Source: Streptomyces vinaceus
GTDB lineage: Bacteria > Actinomycetota > Actinomycetes > Streptomycetales > Streptomycetaceae
Assembly (NCBI RefSeq): GCF_008704935.1
Contig: NZ_CP023692.1
Coordinates: 5,175,001-5,239,000 of the forward strand
Length of the DNA stretch: 64,000 bases
Reading direction: 5' to 3'
How positions within the stretch are numbered: position 1 is the stretch's first letter; every line of letters starts with the position of its first letter. This document shows positions 16,550-24,209 of this stretch, in pieces. A model generated the notes under the pieces. That model was not told where the DNA came from. It saw only the letters and a program-made list of their open reading frames with translations, and searched no databases. The translations under genes were made by a program, and so were the position numbers.

Positions 16550-17878
16550 CTACGCGAACAGCGCCCGGCCCCACCAGTCGTCCTTGTCGCGGACGCCCGG
16601 CGGGATGGCGAAGAGGGCCGAGCTCACGTGCTGGATGTACTCGTTGAGCCCGTCGTTCTTGGACAGGTTGCGCTGGATCGGGACGAAGCCCTTGCGGACG
16701 TCGCGCTGGTAGGCGAGGAAGAACAGGCCCGCGTCGAGGCGGCCCAGGCCGTCCGATCCGTCGGTGAAGGAGTAGCCGCGGCGAAGGATCGTGGCACCGC
16801 TGTTGGTGTCCGGGTGCGCGAGGCGCACGTGCGCCTGCGGCTTCATCGCCTTCAGGAACGGCTCGTCGCGCTCCTTCGACTTGCCGACGGGCGCGCCCTC
16901 GCCCTTGTCCCGGCCGAAGATGTCCTCCTGCTCCTGGAGCGGGGTGCGGTCCCAGGTCTCGATGTGCATGCGGATGCGGCGGGCGACCAGGTACGAGCCG
17001 CCGGCCATCCACGCCGAGCCGTCCTTGGCCTCGTCCCCGACCCAGACGAACTTGTCGAGGGCGGCCCGGTCGGTGCCCGCGATGTTCCGGGTGCCGTCCT
17101 TGAAGCCCATCATGTTGCGCGGGGTCTGCTCGTCCGGGGTGGTGGACGAGGTCTTGCCGAAGCCGAGCTGAGACCAGCGGACCGCCACCTTGCCGAAGCC
17201 GATGCGGGCGAGCTGGCGTATGGCGTGCACCGCGACCTGCGGGTCGTCCGCGCAGGCCTGCACGCAGAGGTCGCCGCCGCTCTTGGCGGGGTCGAGGTTG
17301 TCGCCCGGGAACTGCTCCAGGTCGACCAGGGCCTCGGGGCGCCTGCCCTCCAGGCCGAAACGGTCCTTGGCGAAGAGCGAGGCGCCGAAGCCCACGGTCA
17401 GCGTCAGCCGGGACGGCTTGAGCCCGAGGGCCTCGCCGGTGTCGTCCGGCGGGGCCTCGGGGAGGCCGCCGACGGCGCCCTCGCCGACGGGCAGCCCGGC
17501 GGTCATCCGCTCGGCGGCCCGCGTCCAGTCCTTGAGGAGCTGGACGAGTTCGGCGCGGTCCTTCGTCTTCACGTCGAACGCGGCGAAGTGCAGCCGGTCC
17601 TGGACGGCGGAGGCGATGCCGGCCTGGTGCTCGCCGTGGAAGGGCACCGAGGAGCCGCTGAGCGCGGCCGGAACCGGGTCGCCGTCGCCGCTGAGCGCGG
17701 CGACGGTACCGCCGGCCGCGGCGGCGCCGAGCGCGAGCCCGGCACCGCCCCAGCCGAGTACGGACCGGCGCGACGGCCCGCCGGAGACGGAGGCGGAGGC
17801 GGCGGAGGAGGCGGCGGCGGAATCGGCCGGCTCGGCGGCCTCGGCGGCCGAGCCGGTGGTGCTGGTGTCGTCAGACAT
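16550..17878 (-). CDS. efeB: EfeB deferrochelatase/DyP-type peroxidase, Tat-exported
   Basis: A 442-residue heme peroxidase of the DyP/EfeB family. The N-terminus is long and Ala/Ser-rich and carries a twin-arginine motif, SRRSVLGWGG at residues 36-45, followed by a hydrophobic stretch, so it is exported folded. Family landmarks are GFGASLF near residue 170, the NMMGFKDGTRN block with the catalytic GxxDG Asp, and the proximal-histidine region RLAHPD. In the Efe system it oxidises Fe(II) or handles heme outside the membrane for EfeU. It sits between efeO and efeU in one operon. Confidence 0.92.
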   Translation of the reverse strand: MSDDTSTTGSAAEAAEPADSAAASSAASASVSGGPSRRSVLGWGGAGLALGAAAAGGTVAALSGDGDPVPAALSGSSVPFHGEHQAGIASAVQDRLHFAAFDVKTKDRAELVQLLKDWTRAAERMTAGLPVGEGAVGGLPEAPPDDTGEALGLKPSRLTLTVGFGASLFAKDRFGLEGRRPEALVDLEQFPGDNLDPAKSGGDLCVQACADDPQVAVHAIRQLARIGFGKVAVRWSQLGFGKTSSTTPDEQTPRNMMGFKDGTRNIAGTDRAALDKFVWVGDEAKDGSAWMAGGSYLVARRIRMHIETWDRTPLQEQEDIFGRDKGEGAPVGKSKERDEPFLKAMKPQAHVRLAHPDTNSGATILRRGYSFTDGSDGLGRLDAGLFFLAYQRDVRKGFVPIQRNLSKNDGLNEYIQHVSSALFAIPPGVRDKDDWWGRALFA

Positions 17879-17900
17879 GGTCCGTACCCCTGATCACGCG

Positions 17901-19049
17901 TTACTTGGCGACGGCCGCGGCGAGCTTGGACAGCGGCTCGCCGAGGGCGCTGACGGCGTCCGAGAGCTCCTTGCGCTGGTCCTGGCCGACCGTGTCGTAC
18001 GCCGTGAAGTCGTAGCCGTTCTTGTCGGCGCGGTACTTGTCGAGCAGCGTGTTCATCGCGGCGAACTGCTTGTCCAGCTCCGCGGACAGGGCCGCGTCGT
18101 TCTTCGCGGCGACCGGCTTGAGCAGCTCGTACGCCTTCTGCGCGCCCTCGACGTTGGCCTTGAAGTCGACCAGGTCGGTGTGGCTGTAGCGCTCTTCCTC
18201 ACCGGTGACCTTGCCGCTGGCGACCTCGTCCAGCAGCTCCTTGGCACCGTTGGCCATCGAGGTGGGGGTGATCTCCGCCTGGCCGACCTTCTTCTGCCAG
18301 TCGGTGAGGTCGGTCATCAGCTGGTCGGCGAGCTTCTTCTCCTCGTCGCCGATCTTCTTGTCGGCGAACAGGGCCTTCTCCAGGCGGTGCCAGCCGGTCC
18401 AGTCCTTGGCCGGGTCCTGGCCGGCCTCCAGGCCGTCCTCGCGGACGTCGACCTTCGGGTCGATGTCGCCGAAGGACTCGGCGACCGGCTCGGTGCGCTC
18501 CCAGCCGATGCGGGACGTGGCGTACGCCTTCTGGGCGGCCGCCAGGTCGCCGGCCTTGACCGCGTCCGCGAAGGCCTGCGCCTTGGGGAGGGTCTCGTCG
18601 GCCTGCGCCTGCACGTACTTGCGGTACTCGGCGACCGCGGCGTCCAGCTCGGGGCTGCGCTTCGTGGCGGCGCCGCCGCCCGTGGCCTTGACCTTCTGGC
18701 GGATGCCGTCGCCCTTCATACCGGGCTTGCAGGCGATCTCGTAGTCGCCGGCCTTGATCTCGGCGGTGATGGAGGCCTTGGTGCCGGGGCCGATGTTCTC
18801 GCGCTCGGCGACGATGCGGTCGTCCGGGAAGAGGACGTAGACCTCGGTGACCTTGGAGCCCTTGTTCTCGACCTCAAGGGTGAGCTTGCCGGCCGGGAAC
18901 TCCGTCTTGGACACCTCGCACGCGCTGTCGGAGGCGGCGACCTTGAGGGCCCCGTCGCCGCTGCCGCTCTTCTCGGCGCAGCCGGTGACGGCGGTGAGCG
19001 CGGCCACGGCGGCGACCGCGGTGAGGAGGTTGAGGCGGGCGGGACGCAT
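17901..19049 (-). CDS. efeO: EfeO iron-binding lipoprotein
   Basis: A 382-residue lipoprotein: the signal peptide ends in a lipobox (AVTGC, Cys at residue 23). The N-terminal cupredoxin-like Cup domain (residues about 35-120) is followed by the M75 imelysin-like peptidase domain with GWHRLEKALF carrying the HxxE-type metal motif near residue 225. It captures ferric or ferrous iron outside the cell and presents it to EfeB/EfeU. It is the first gene of efeO-efeB-efeU; a DmdR-like iron box and a hairpin lie upstream, so iron should repress the operon. Confidence 0.93.
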   Translation of the reverse strand: MRPARLNLLTAVAAVAALTAVTGCAEKSGSGDGALKVAASDSACEVSKTEFPAGKLTLEVENKGSKVTEVYVLFPDDRIVAERENIGPGTKASITAEIKAGDYEIACKPGMKGDGIRQKVKATGGGAATKRSPELDAAVAEYRKYVQAQADETLPKAQAFADAVKAGDLAAAQKAYATSRIGWERTEPVAESFGDIDPKVDVREDGLEAGQDPAKDWTGWHRLEKALFADKKIGDEEKKLADQLMTDLTDWQKKVGQAEITPTSMANGAKELLDEVASGKVTGEEERYSHTDLVDFKANVEGAQKAYELLKPVAAKNDAALSAELDKQFAAMNTLLDKYRADKNGYDFTAYDTVGQDQRKELSDAVSALGEPLSKLAAAVAK

Positions 19050-19080
19050 GCGGGCTCCTGGCTGTCTGGCGTTCGGCAGA

Positions 19081-19108
19081 CGGCCGTCCCGATCAGGAGG
19101 GACGGCCG
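19081..19108 (-). promoter_or_regulatory. Hairpin in the efeO leader
   Basis: CGGCCGTCCC pairs with GGGACGGCCG (10 bp, 8-nt loop) between the iron box and the efeO start. Its role is unknown; it could stabilise or regulate the leader. Confidence 0.4.
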
Positions 19109-19109
19109 G

Positions 19110-19128
19110 TGAGGCGGACCTAACTTAA
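19110..19128 (-). promoter_or_regulatory. DmdR/DtxR-type iron box upstream of efeO
   Basis: TTAAGTTAGGTCCGCCTCA on the minus strand matches the DmdR1 consensus TTAGGTTAGGCTCACCTAA at 14 of 19 positions and lies 61 bp upstream of the efeO start. Confidence 0.65.
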
Positions 19129-19391
19129 CCGAGGCTTACCTGACCCATGGCCGCACGTCCAGTGATTCGGCCCACACGCCGGACCGCCGGACACGGAGCC
19201 GTCACGGGCCCTCCAGGGCCAACCCATGGAAAGGTCAAGCGCAGGTCAAGCCGGCCTCCCCGTTCCGCAGGACGGAACGGCCGCCTCCCGACGGCGCGTC
19301 CCGCGTACGTCCCGCGCGTACGTCACCGGCGCCGTCTTCCTCGCCCGCCGACGGCGGGCGGCCCAGATCTGAACCGTGTTTCAATTTCCGC
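19129..19391. other. Intergenic region between efeO and a PhzF gene
   Basis: No gene is visible. It holds divergent promoter space, a 7-bp hairpin (CCGTTCC / GGAACGG near 19258-19278), and two near copies of CGTACGTC around 19310. No clear Shine-Dalgarno sequence precedes the next start. Confidence 0.5.
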
Positions 19392-20063
19392 GTGAACGAT
19401 CTCGATGTGCTCAAGGTCTTCTGCGCGGGAGACGGACGGCACGGCAACCTGCTCGGTGTGGTCCGGGACGGCCGGACCTGCCCCGACGACGCGTCGCGGC
19501 AGGCCCTCGCCGCCGAACTCGGCTACAGCGAGACGGTGTTCGTCGACGACCCCGAGCGCGGGGTCGTCGACATCCGCACCCCCGGCACCCGGATGTCCTT
19601 CGCGGGCCATCCGCTGGTCGGGGTCGCCTGGCTGCTCGACATCGAGGAGCTCCAGCCGCCGGCCGGCTCCGTATGGGCGCGTGACGACGGGGAGTTCACC
19701 TGGATCACCGCGTTCCCGGAGTGGGTCGAGGGCAAGCGCACCGAGCAGTACGCCAGCCCCGCCGAGGTCGACGCGCTGCCCGCGCCGCCGCCCGGCGAGG
19801 GCTGGCTGTACGCCTGGGCCTGGGAGGACGAGACCGCCGGCCGCGTCCGGGCCCGCGGCTTCCCGCGCCGCCCCGACGGGGTCATCGCCGAGGACGAGGC
19901 CACCGGATCGGCCGCGATCCTGCTGACCGCCGAGCTGAACCGGGCGCTGAACATCACCCAGGGCGCGGGCTCCCAGATCCTCACGGCGCCCGGTCCGGAC
20001 GGCACCGTCGAGATCGGCGGCCGCGTCCGCTTCGCGAAGCTGCCCCCGCCGCGAACCGAGTAG
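19392..20063 (+). CDS. PhzF-family protein (second paralog)
   Basis: A 223-residue, shorter PhzF-fold protein. The catalytic-glutamate motif ELGYSETVFV is at about residue 44, the FAGHPLVGVA glycine-rich loop near 74, and the C-terminal EDEATGSAAILLTAEL near 178. At 223 residues it is some 50 shorter than the other PhzF here (14116-14973), mainly through loss between the two lobes. The substrate is unknown. GTG 19392 is the domain start and has no Shine-Dalgarno sequence. It is a single gene, convergent with the heme oxygenase after a 136-bp gap. Confidence 0.82.
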   Translation: MNDLDVLKVFCAGDGRHGNLLGVVRDGRTCPDDASRQALAAELGYSETVFVDDPERGVVDIRTPGTRMSFAGHPLVGVAWLLDIEELQPPAGSVWARDDGEFTWITAFPEWVEGKRTEQYASPAEVDALPAPPPGEGWLYAWAWEDETAGRVRARGFPRRPDGVIAEDEATGSAAILLTAELNRALNITQGAGSQILTAPGPDGTVEIGGRVRFAKLPPPRTE

Positions 20064-20199
20064 GTGCGCGGACGCGCTTGAGTGCGTTCACGCTGAGGGC
20101 GGGATGCCGTGCTCTTCTTCGCCGGCCTGGCGCTCTGGCTGGTCCACGGCGATTGACGGCATCCGGCGGAGGATCCGCGTACGCCCGTACGGGGGACGG

Positions 20200-20847
20200 T
20201 CAGGCGCTCAGCGGGAACTCCGCGCCCAGCTCCCGGAAGACCGCGCCGTTGTAGTCGAAGGCGCGCTTGCACTCGTCGATGATGCGCTGCTTCTCCAGGT
20301 CGTCCGCGGCGATCGCGTCCAGCAGCTCGCGGTAGTTCCGCTTGAAGGCGGCGGGGTTGGAGATGTCCGCGAAGACGTAGAACCGCACGCCGTCGCCCTT
20401 GCGGGTGAAGCCCCAGGTCCGCTCCGCCTTGTCGCGGATGATCTGGCCGCCCGAGAGGTCGCCCAGGTAGCGGGTGTAGTGGTGGGCGACGTATCCGCCG
20501 GGCCAGCCGGCCGCGCACTCGGCCACACGGGCCGCGTAGGCCTCGGTCGCGGGCAGCGCGACCACCGTCTCGCGCCACGACGGGCCGCGCAGGTGCGCCA
20601 GGTCGCGCTCGATCTCGGCGACGCGCATCAGCTCGGGCCGTATGAACGGCCCCGCCACCGGATCGTCCTTCAGGGACTCGGCTGCGTCCTCCAGGGCCCG
20701 GTACACGAACCACAGCTGCTCGGTGTAGCGCGTGTACGCGTCCACTCCGAGCCGGCCGCCGAGCAGGTCGCTCATGAACGTCGAGGTCTCGGCCTCGGTG
20801 TGCTGCTCGTGCGACGCGACACGGATGACCGTAGAGAAGGCGTCCAA
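20200..20847 (-). CDS. Biliverdin-producing heme oxygenase
   Basis: A 215-residue heme oxygenase of the HmuO/HO family, which opens heme to biliverdin, CO and iron. His16 in SHEQHTEAE aligns with the proximal heme ligand of HmuO, TSTFMSDLLGGRL follows, and the distal helix shows LGDLSGGQIIRDKAERTWGF (about residues 128-150) with the glycine hinge. TTG 20847 is chosen because GGAGG lies 6 nt upstream and the protein then begins MDAFSTVIRVASHEQ, as in relatives. Further upstream is an iron-box-like palindrome, so the gene probably belongs to the same iron regulon as efeOBU. Confidence 0.9.
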   Translation of the reverse strand: MDAFSTVIRVASHEQHTEAETSTFMSDLLGGRLGVDAYTRYTEQLWFVYRALEDAAESLKDDPVAGPFIRPELMRVAEIERDLAHLRGPSWRETVVALPATEAYAARVAECAAGWPGGYVAHHYTRYLGDLSGGQIIRDKAERTWGFTRKGDGVRFYVFADISNPAAFKRNYRELLDAIAADDLEKQRIIDECKRAFDYNGAVFRELGAEFPLSA

Positions 20848-20932
20848 GACAATCCTCCGAAAACGGGACGGGGAACGACGGCGCCCGGCGGGCGTGACGG
20901 CACGGCACGGCCGCCACGCCCGATCCTCGCGC

Positions 20933-20951
20933 TTAGGGTTACCTAAGTCAA
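20933..20951 (-). promoter_or_regulatory. Iron-box-like site upstream of heme oxygenase
   Basis: On the minus strand TTGACTTAGGTAACCCTAA matches the DmdR1 consensus at 12 of 19 positions, keeping both TTAGG and CCTAA. It contains the perfect inverted repeat CTTAGG-GTTA-CCTAAG. Confidence 0.55.
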
Positions 20952-21020
20952 TGTGTTCCCGACGTCCTGTCGGTAAAACTCCTCCGGAGGTCTTTTGGGG
21001 AGAGCTTTTACGGTGAGCCG

Positions 21021-21878
21021 CTACGGAAGGGTGAGGATCTCGGCGCCCGTGTCCGTCACCACCAGTGTGTGCTCGAACTGCGCGGTGCGCTTGCGGTCCT
21101 TCGTGACGACCGTCCAGCCGTCCGCCCACATGTCGTACTCGTGCGTGCCCAGGGTCAGCATCGGCTCGATGGTGAAGGTCATCCCGGGCTCGATGACCGT
21201 CGTGGCGTGCGGGCTGTCGTAGTGCGGGATGATCAGCCCGGAGTGGAAGGACGAGTTGATGCCGTGCCCGGTGAAGTCCCGGACGACGCCGTAGCCGAAA
21301 CGCTTCGCGTACGACTCGATGACCCGGCCGATCACGTTGATCTGGCGGCCCGGCTTGACGGCCTTGATGGCCCGGTTCAGGGCCTCGCGGGTGCGCTCCA
21401 CCAGCAGGCGCGACTCCTCGTCCACCTCCCCGCACAGGTACGTGGCGTTGTTGTCGCCGTGCACGCCGCCGATGAACGCGGTGACGTCGAGGTTCACGAT
21501 GTCGCCGTCGCGCAGGACGGTGGAGTCGGGGATGCCGTGGCAGATGACCTCGTTCACCGAGGAGCACAGGGACTTCGGGAAGCCCCGGTAGCCCAGCGTC
21601 GACGGGTAGGCGCCGTGGTCGCACATGTACTCGTGCGCGACCCGGTCCAGCTCGTCGGTGGTCACCCCCGGGGCGATCAGCTTGGCGGCCTCTTCCATCG
21701 CCTGGGCGGCGATCCGGCCGGCGATGCGCATGGCCTCGATGGTCGCGGCGGACTGCACCTCCGGTCCGGTGTACGGAGTGGGCGCGGGCTTGCCCACGTA
21801 CTCGGGCCGGCGGATGTTTCCGGGAACGGAACGGGCGGGAGAGAGCTCGCCTGGTACGAGCAGCGACTGGCCAGACAT
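21021..21878 (-). CDS. map: Type I methionine aminopeptidase
   Basis: A 285-residue enzyme that removes the initiator methionine from nascent proteins. Metal and active-site blocks are clear: YRGFPKSLCSSVNEVICHGI (His near residue 114), DIVNLDVTAF and HGDNNATY (Asp ligands), GYGVVRDFTGHGI (His), and EPGMTFTIEPML (Glu). The N-terminal extension of about 35 residues has the PGNIRRPEYVGK SH3-binding-like motif of actinobacterial MetAP1c. ATG 21878 has TACACT 7 nt upstream and no Shine-Dalgarno, suggesting a leaderless message. It is a single gene, divergent from a small conserved protein gene. Confidence 0.93.
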   Translation of the reverse strand: MSGQSLLVPGELSPARSVPGNIRRPEYVGKPAPTPYTGPEVQSAATIEAMRIAGRIAAQAMEEAAKLIAPGVTTDELDRVAHEYMCDHGAYPSTLGYRGFPKSLCSSVNEVICHGIPDSTVLRDGDIVNLDVTAFIGGVHGDNNATYLCGEVDEESRLLVERTREALNRAIKAVKPGRQINVIGRVIESYAKRFGYGVVRDFTGHGINSSFHSGLIIPHYDSPHATTVIEPGMTFTIEPMLTLGTHEYDMWADGWTVVTKDRKRTAQFEHTLVVTDTGAEILTLP

Positions 21879-21885
21879 GCAAGCG

Positions 21886-21891
21886 AGTGTA
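21886..21891 (-). promoter_or_regulatory. Candidate -10 (TACACT) for leaderless map
   Basis: TACACT on the minus strand lies 7 nt before ATG 21878. Confidence 0.5.
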
Positions 21892-21950
21892 TCCAGCGGG
21901 TATGGGGCAGCATGGCGACAGAGAGCGGTATCGAGAGGAGCCCGAGGACG

Positions 21951-22190
21951 ATGGCCCTGTTCAAGAAGCGTCAGGTGGGCAAACCCGGCGAGTGGTACTA
22001 CTGCCTGGTCCACCACAAGGTGGAGGAGGGCCCGGAGTGCCCGGCGAAGGACCGCTTCGGCCCGTACTCCTCGCCCGAGGAGGCGAACCACGCCATGGAG
22101 ACGGCGCAGGAGCGCAACCTCGAATGGCAGAACGATCCCAAGTGGAACGACAAGTCCCGCGAAGAGGACGAGGGTACGAGCGCGCCCTAG
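21951..22190 (+). CDS. Small conserved acidic/basic protein of unknown function
   Basis: A 79-residue protein (MALFKKRQVGKPGEWYYCLV at the start) that I recognise only as a Streptomyces conserved hypothetical. It has a single aromatic cluster GEWYYCLVHHKVEEGPEC with two cysteines 12 residues apart plus two histidines, followed by KDRFGPYSSPEEANHAMETAQERN, which reads like a short SPOR-less, DUF-type domain. It is charged and has no signal or membrane segment. ATG 21951 is preferred; an in-frame ATG at 21912 would add 13 residues. Confidence 0.7.
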   Translation: MALFKKRQVGKPGEWYYCLVHHKVEEGPECPAKDRFGPYSSPEEANHAMETAQERNLEWQNDPKWNDKSREEDEGTSAP

Positions 22191-22269
22191 GGCCGGGGCA
22201 GGGGAGGGCCGGGCCGGGGCAGGGCCGTAGGGCCGTGGTGCCGTAGGGGCCCGGGGTGGGCCGCGCGGT

Positions 22270-22875
22270 CTACCAGCGGCTGGGCGGCGGCGCGGTCAGC
22301 TGATCGGCCAGCCGCGCGAGCCGGTCCCGCAGCCGCCGGGGCCCGCGCTGCACCGGCAGGCTGTTCTCCCCGGCCGCCGCGCCGACCAGGTGCTGCAGGG
22401 TGTCCAGGTCCAGCTCGCCGGCCTCCTCCCGGACGGACAGCGCGTCGTGCGCGAGTGCGGCGAGATCCGGATCCCCGCAGTGCAGCGACAGTACGGTCGC
22501 CCCCGCGCGCCGGGCGTCGTGCACCCGCTCCAGCAGCCCCGCCCCCGGCTGGTCGGGGGCCACCACCAGCAGCGTGTGCCCGCGCCGGGCCGCCGACAGC
22601 CGGCCCAGCCCCACCGACAGGTGCGGCGGCCGCCCCGGCCGTACCCGGTGCCGTACGAGGGTGGGGGCCAGCTCCGGCAGCCCGGACCAGGCGGCCTCGT
22701 CCACCAGATGCGCCGCCATGTGCCAGGGCTCGTACTGCTCGGTCCCCACCAGCAGCAGGTTCCCGCCGGCCGGAACCACGCAGTGGCGCAGCGATCCGGC
22801 GAAGCGGCGCGCGGCGCCGGGCCATTGCGTACCGGCGAGCACTTCGCGCAGCAGCGCGACCCTCACGGCGTCCAT
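22270..22875 (-). CDS. Conserved hypothetical protein with SIS-like sequence
   Basis: A 201-residue protein. The middle region shows an alternating strand/helix pattern, GHTLLVVAPDQPGAGLLERV and AGATVLSLHCGDPDLAALAH, reminiscent of a sugar isomerase (SIS) or Rossmann-like fold, followed by LDLDTLQHLVGAAAGE. This is a weak resemblance, so I give no function. No signal peptide or membrane span is visible. ATG 22875 is preceded by CAGGAT 6 nt upstream and no Shine-Dalgarno. It is divergent from npdG with 113 bp between. Confidence 0.6.
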   Translation of the reverse strand: MDAVRVALLREVLAGTQWPGAARRFAGSLRHCVVPAGGNLLLVGTEQYEPWHMAAHLVDEAAWSGLPELAPTLVRHRVRPGRPPHLSVGLGRLSAARRGHTLLVVAPDQPGAGLLERVHDARRAGATVLSLHCGDPDLAALAHDALSVREEAGELDLDTLQHLVGAAAGENSLPVQRGPRRLRDRLARLADQLTAPPPSRW

Positions 22876-22975
22876 ATCGGCATCCTGCCGTATGAAAGGG
22901 ACCTACGGGAGCACTTCGCCCCTCTTCGCCCGGCTGGGCGGGCGCATGAGCGTTCGCCTCTCGCGATCACGGCAT

Positions 22976-22981
22976 TACCCT
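22976..22981 (+). promoter_or_regulatory. Candidate -10 (TACCCT) for leaderless npdG
   Basis: TACCCT lies 7 nt before ATG 22989; no Shine-Dalgarno sequence is present. Confidence 0.5.
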
Positions 22982-22988
22982 CGCCCCC

Positions 22989-23735
22989 ATGACCTCCACA
23001 GACAGCACTCAGAACCCGCCCGCCGAGGCCGCGGCCACGCCGAAGGCGCCGGCGAAGGCGCCGGCCAAGGACCCGTGGGACCTGCCGGACGTCTCCGGCC
23101 TCGTCGTCGGCGTCCTCGGCGGCACCGGCGACCAGGGCCGGGGCCTGGCCTACCGGCTCGCCCGGGCCGGCCAGAAGGTGATCATCGGCTCCCGCGCCGC
23201 CGACCGTGCGCAGAGCGCCGCCGACGAGCTGGGCCTCGGCGTGGAGGGCGCGGACAACGCCGAGTGCGCGCGCCGCAGCGACATCGTGATCATCGCGGTG
23301 CCGTGGGAGGGCCACGCCAAGACCCTCGAAGCCCTGCGCGAGGACCTCGCGGGCAAGCTGGTGGTGGACTGCGTCAACCCGCTCGGCTTCGACAAGCAGG
23401 GTGCGTACGCCCTCCGGGTCGAAGAGGGCAGCGCGGCCCAGCAGGCCGCGGCCCTGCTCCCCGACTCCCGGGTGACGGCGGCCTTCCACCACCTCTCGGC
23501 CGTCCTGCTCCAAGACGAGTCGGTCGAGGAGATCGACACCGACGTGATGGTCCTCGGCGAGGTCCGCGCCGACACCGACATCGTCCAGGCCCTGGCCGCC
23601 CGCATTCCGGGCATGCGCGGAGTCTTCGCGGGCCGCCTGCGCAACGCCCACCAGGTCGAGTCCCTGGTGGCCAACCTCATCTCCACCAACCGCCGCTACA
23701 AGGCCCACTCGGGCCTGCGCGTCACGGACGTCTGA
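22989..23735 (+). CDS. npdG: NADPH-dependent F420 reductase
   Basis: A 248-residue F420H2:NADP+ oxidoreductase that moves hydride between coenzyme F420 and NADP(H). The N-terminal 35 residues are an Ala/Pro/Lys-rich extension, followed by VVGVLGGTGDQGRGLAYRLA, the NADP-binding Rossmann motif (TGDQG), IIGSRAADRAQS where Ser-Arg binds the NADP phosphate, VPWEGHAKTL near residue 112 and DCVNPLGFD near 137. The AFHHLSAVLL segment is typical of the F420 reductase fold. It stands alone and is probably leaderless. It suggests that the organism makes and uses F420. Confidence 0.88.
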   Translation: MTSTDSTQNPPAEAAATPKAPAKAPAKDPWDLPDVSGLVVGVLGGTGDQGRGLAYRLARAGQKVIIGSRAADRAQSAADELGLGVEGADNAECARRSDIVIIAVPWEGHAKTLEALREDLAGKLVVDCVNPLGFDKQGAYALRVEEGSAAQQAAALLPDSRVTAAFHHLSAVLLQDESVEEIDTDVMVLGEVRADTDIVQALAARIPGMRGVFAGRLRNAHQVESLVANLISTNRRYKAHSGLRVTDV

Positions 23736-23939
23736 GCCCACCACCCCTGCGCCCGGCCCGGCCGGGCGCAGGGGACCGGATCCCGTTCCCGCCCCGGCGG
23801 CCGGTGATCGGGGAACGCCGAAAAAGGGGCGGAAGCGGAACGAAGGGTCCGGGGGGGGTGGCTTTACGGGAGCACTGCGGGGCATGGGGGAGACTGGTGG
23901 GGTTCGACCCCGTTCCGTGTCGCCGAGGAGCTGTTCCCC

Positions 23940-24128
23940 ATGCCCCGCCTTGCCGTGTTCGCCATCGTCGTCTGCGTCCTGTCCGTGGCCGCGGCCGTGG
24001 TCGCCTTCGTGGAGGGCAGCTTCCTGGGCATCGTGTGGGTACTGCTCGCCGGTCTCACGTCCAACATGGCCTGGTTCTACCTCCGCAAGGCGAAGGCTCA
24101 GAAGGCCGCCTCCGCGCGCCCCTCGTAG
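23940..24128 (+). CDS. Small two-helix membrane protein
   Basis: A 62-residue protein with two hydrophobic segments (about residues 4-25, LAVFAIVVCVLSVAAAVVAF, and 28-47), then a short basic tail (LRKAKAQKAASARPS), a hairpin topology with positive-inside ends. GAGGAG lies 9 nt before ATG 23940. I do not recognise a family; small actinobacterial membrane proteins of this type are common. Its stop is followed at once by a GC-rich tandem repeat. Confidence 0.65.
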   Translation: MPRLAVFAIVVCVLSVAAAVVAFVEGSFLGIVWVLLAGLTSNMAWFYLRKAKAQKAASARPS

Positions 24129-24134
24129 CAGCCC

Positions 24135-24197
24135 GCCCGCCGCCCTCGCGGCCCCGCCCGCCGCCCTCGCGGCCCCGCCCGCCGCCCTCGCGGCCCC
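24135..24197. repeat. 21-bp tandem repeat, three copies
   Basis: Three consecutive identical copies of a 21-bp unit (starting GCCCGCCGCCCTCGCGGCCC) lie in the 80-bp gap between two convergent genes. Each unit can form a small stem (CCGC/GCGG), so the array may help termination or be a replication-slippage product. Confidence 0.85.
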
Positions 24198-24209
24198 GGA
24201 CCGCCGCGC

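Noticed and set aside
20104..20157. Tiny hydrophobic frame reading VLFFAGLALWLVHGD
   Set aside because: Only about 16 codons, preceded closely by a stop and without a good start; it may be a remnant but cannot be supported as a gene.
21021..22091. Extended methionine aminopeptidase start at 22091
   Set aside because: The extra 71 residues have no homology-like features; the start at 21878 begins the known N-terminus and has a -10 box 7 nt before it.
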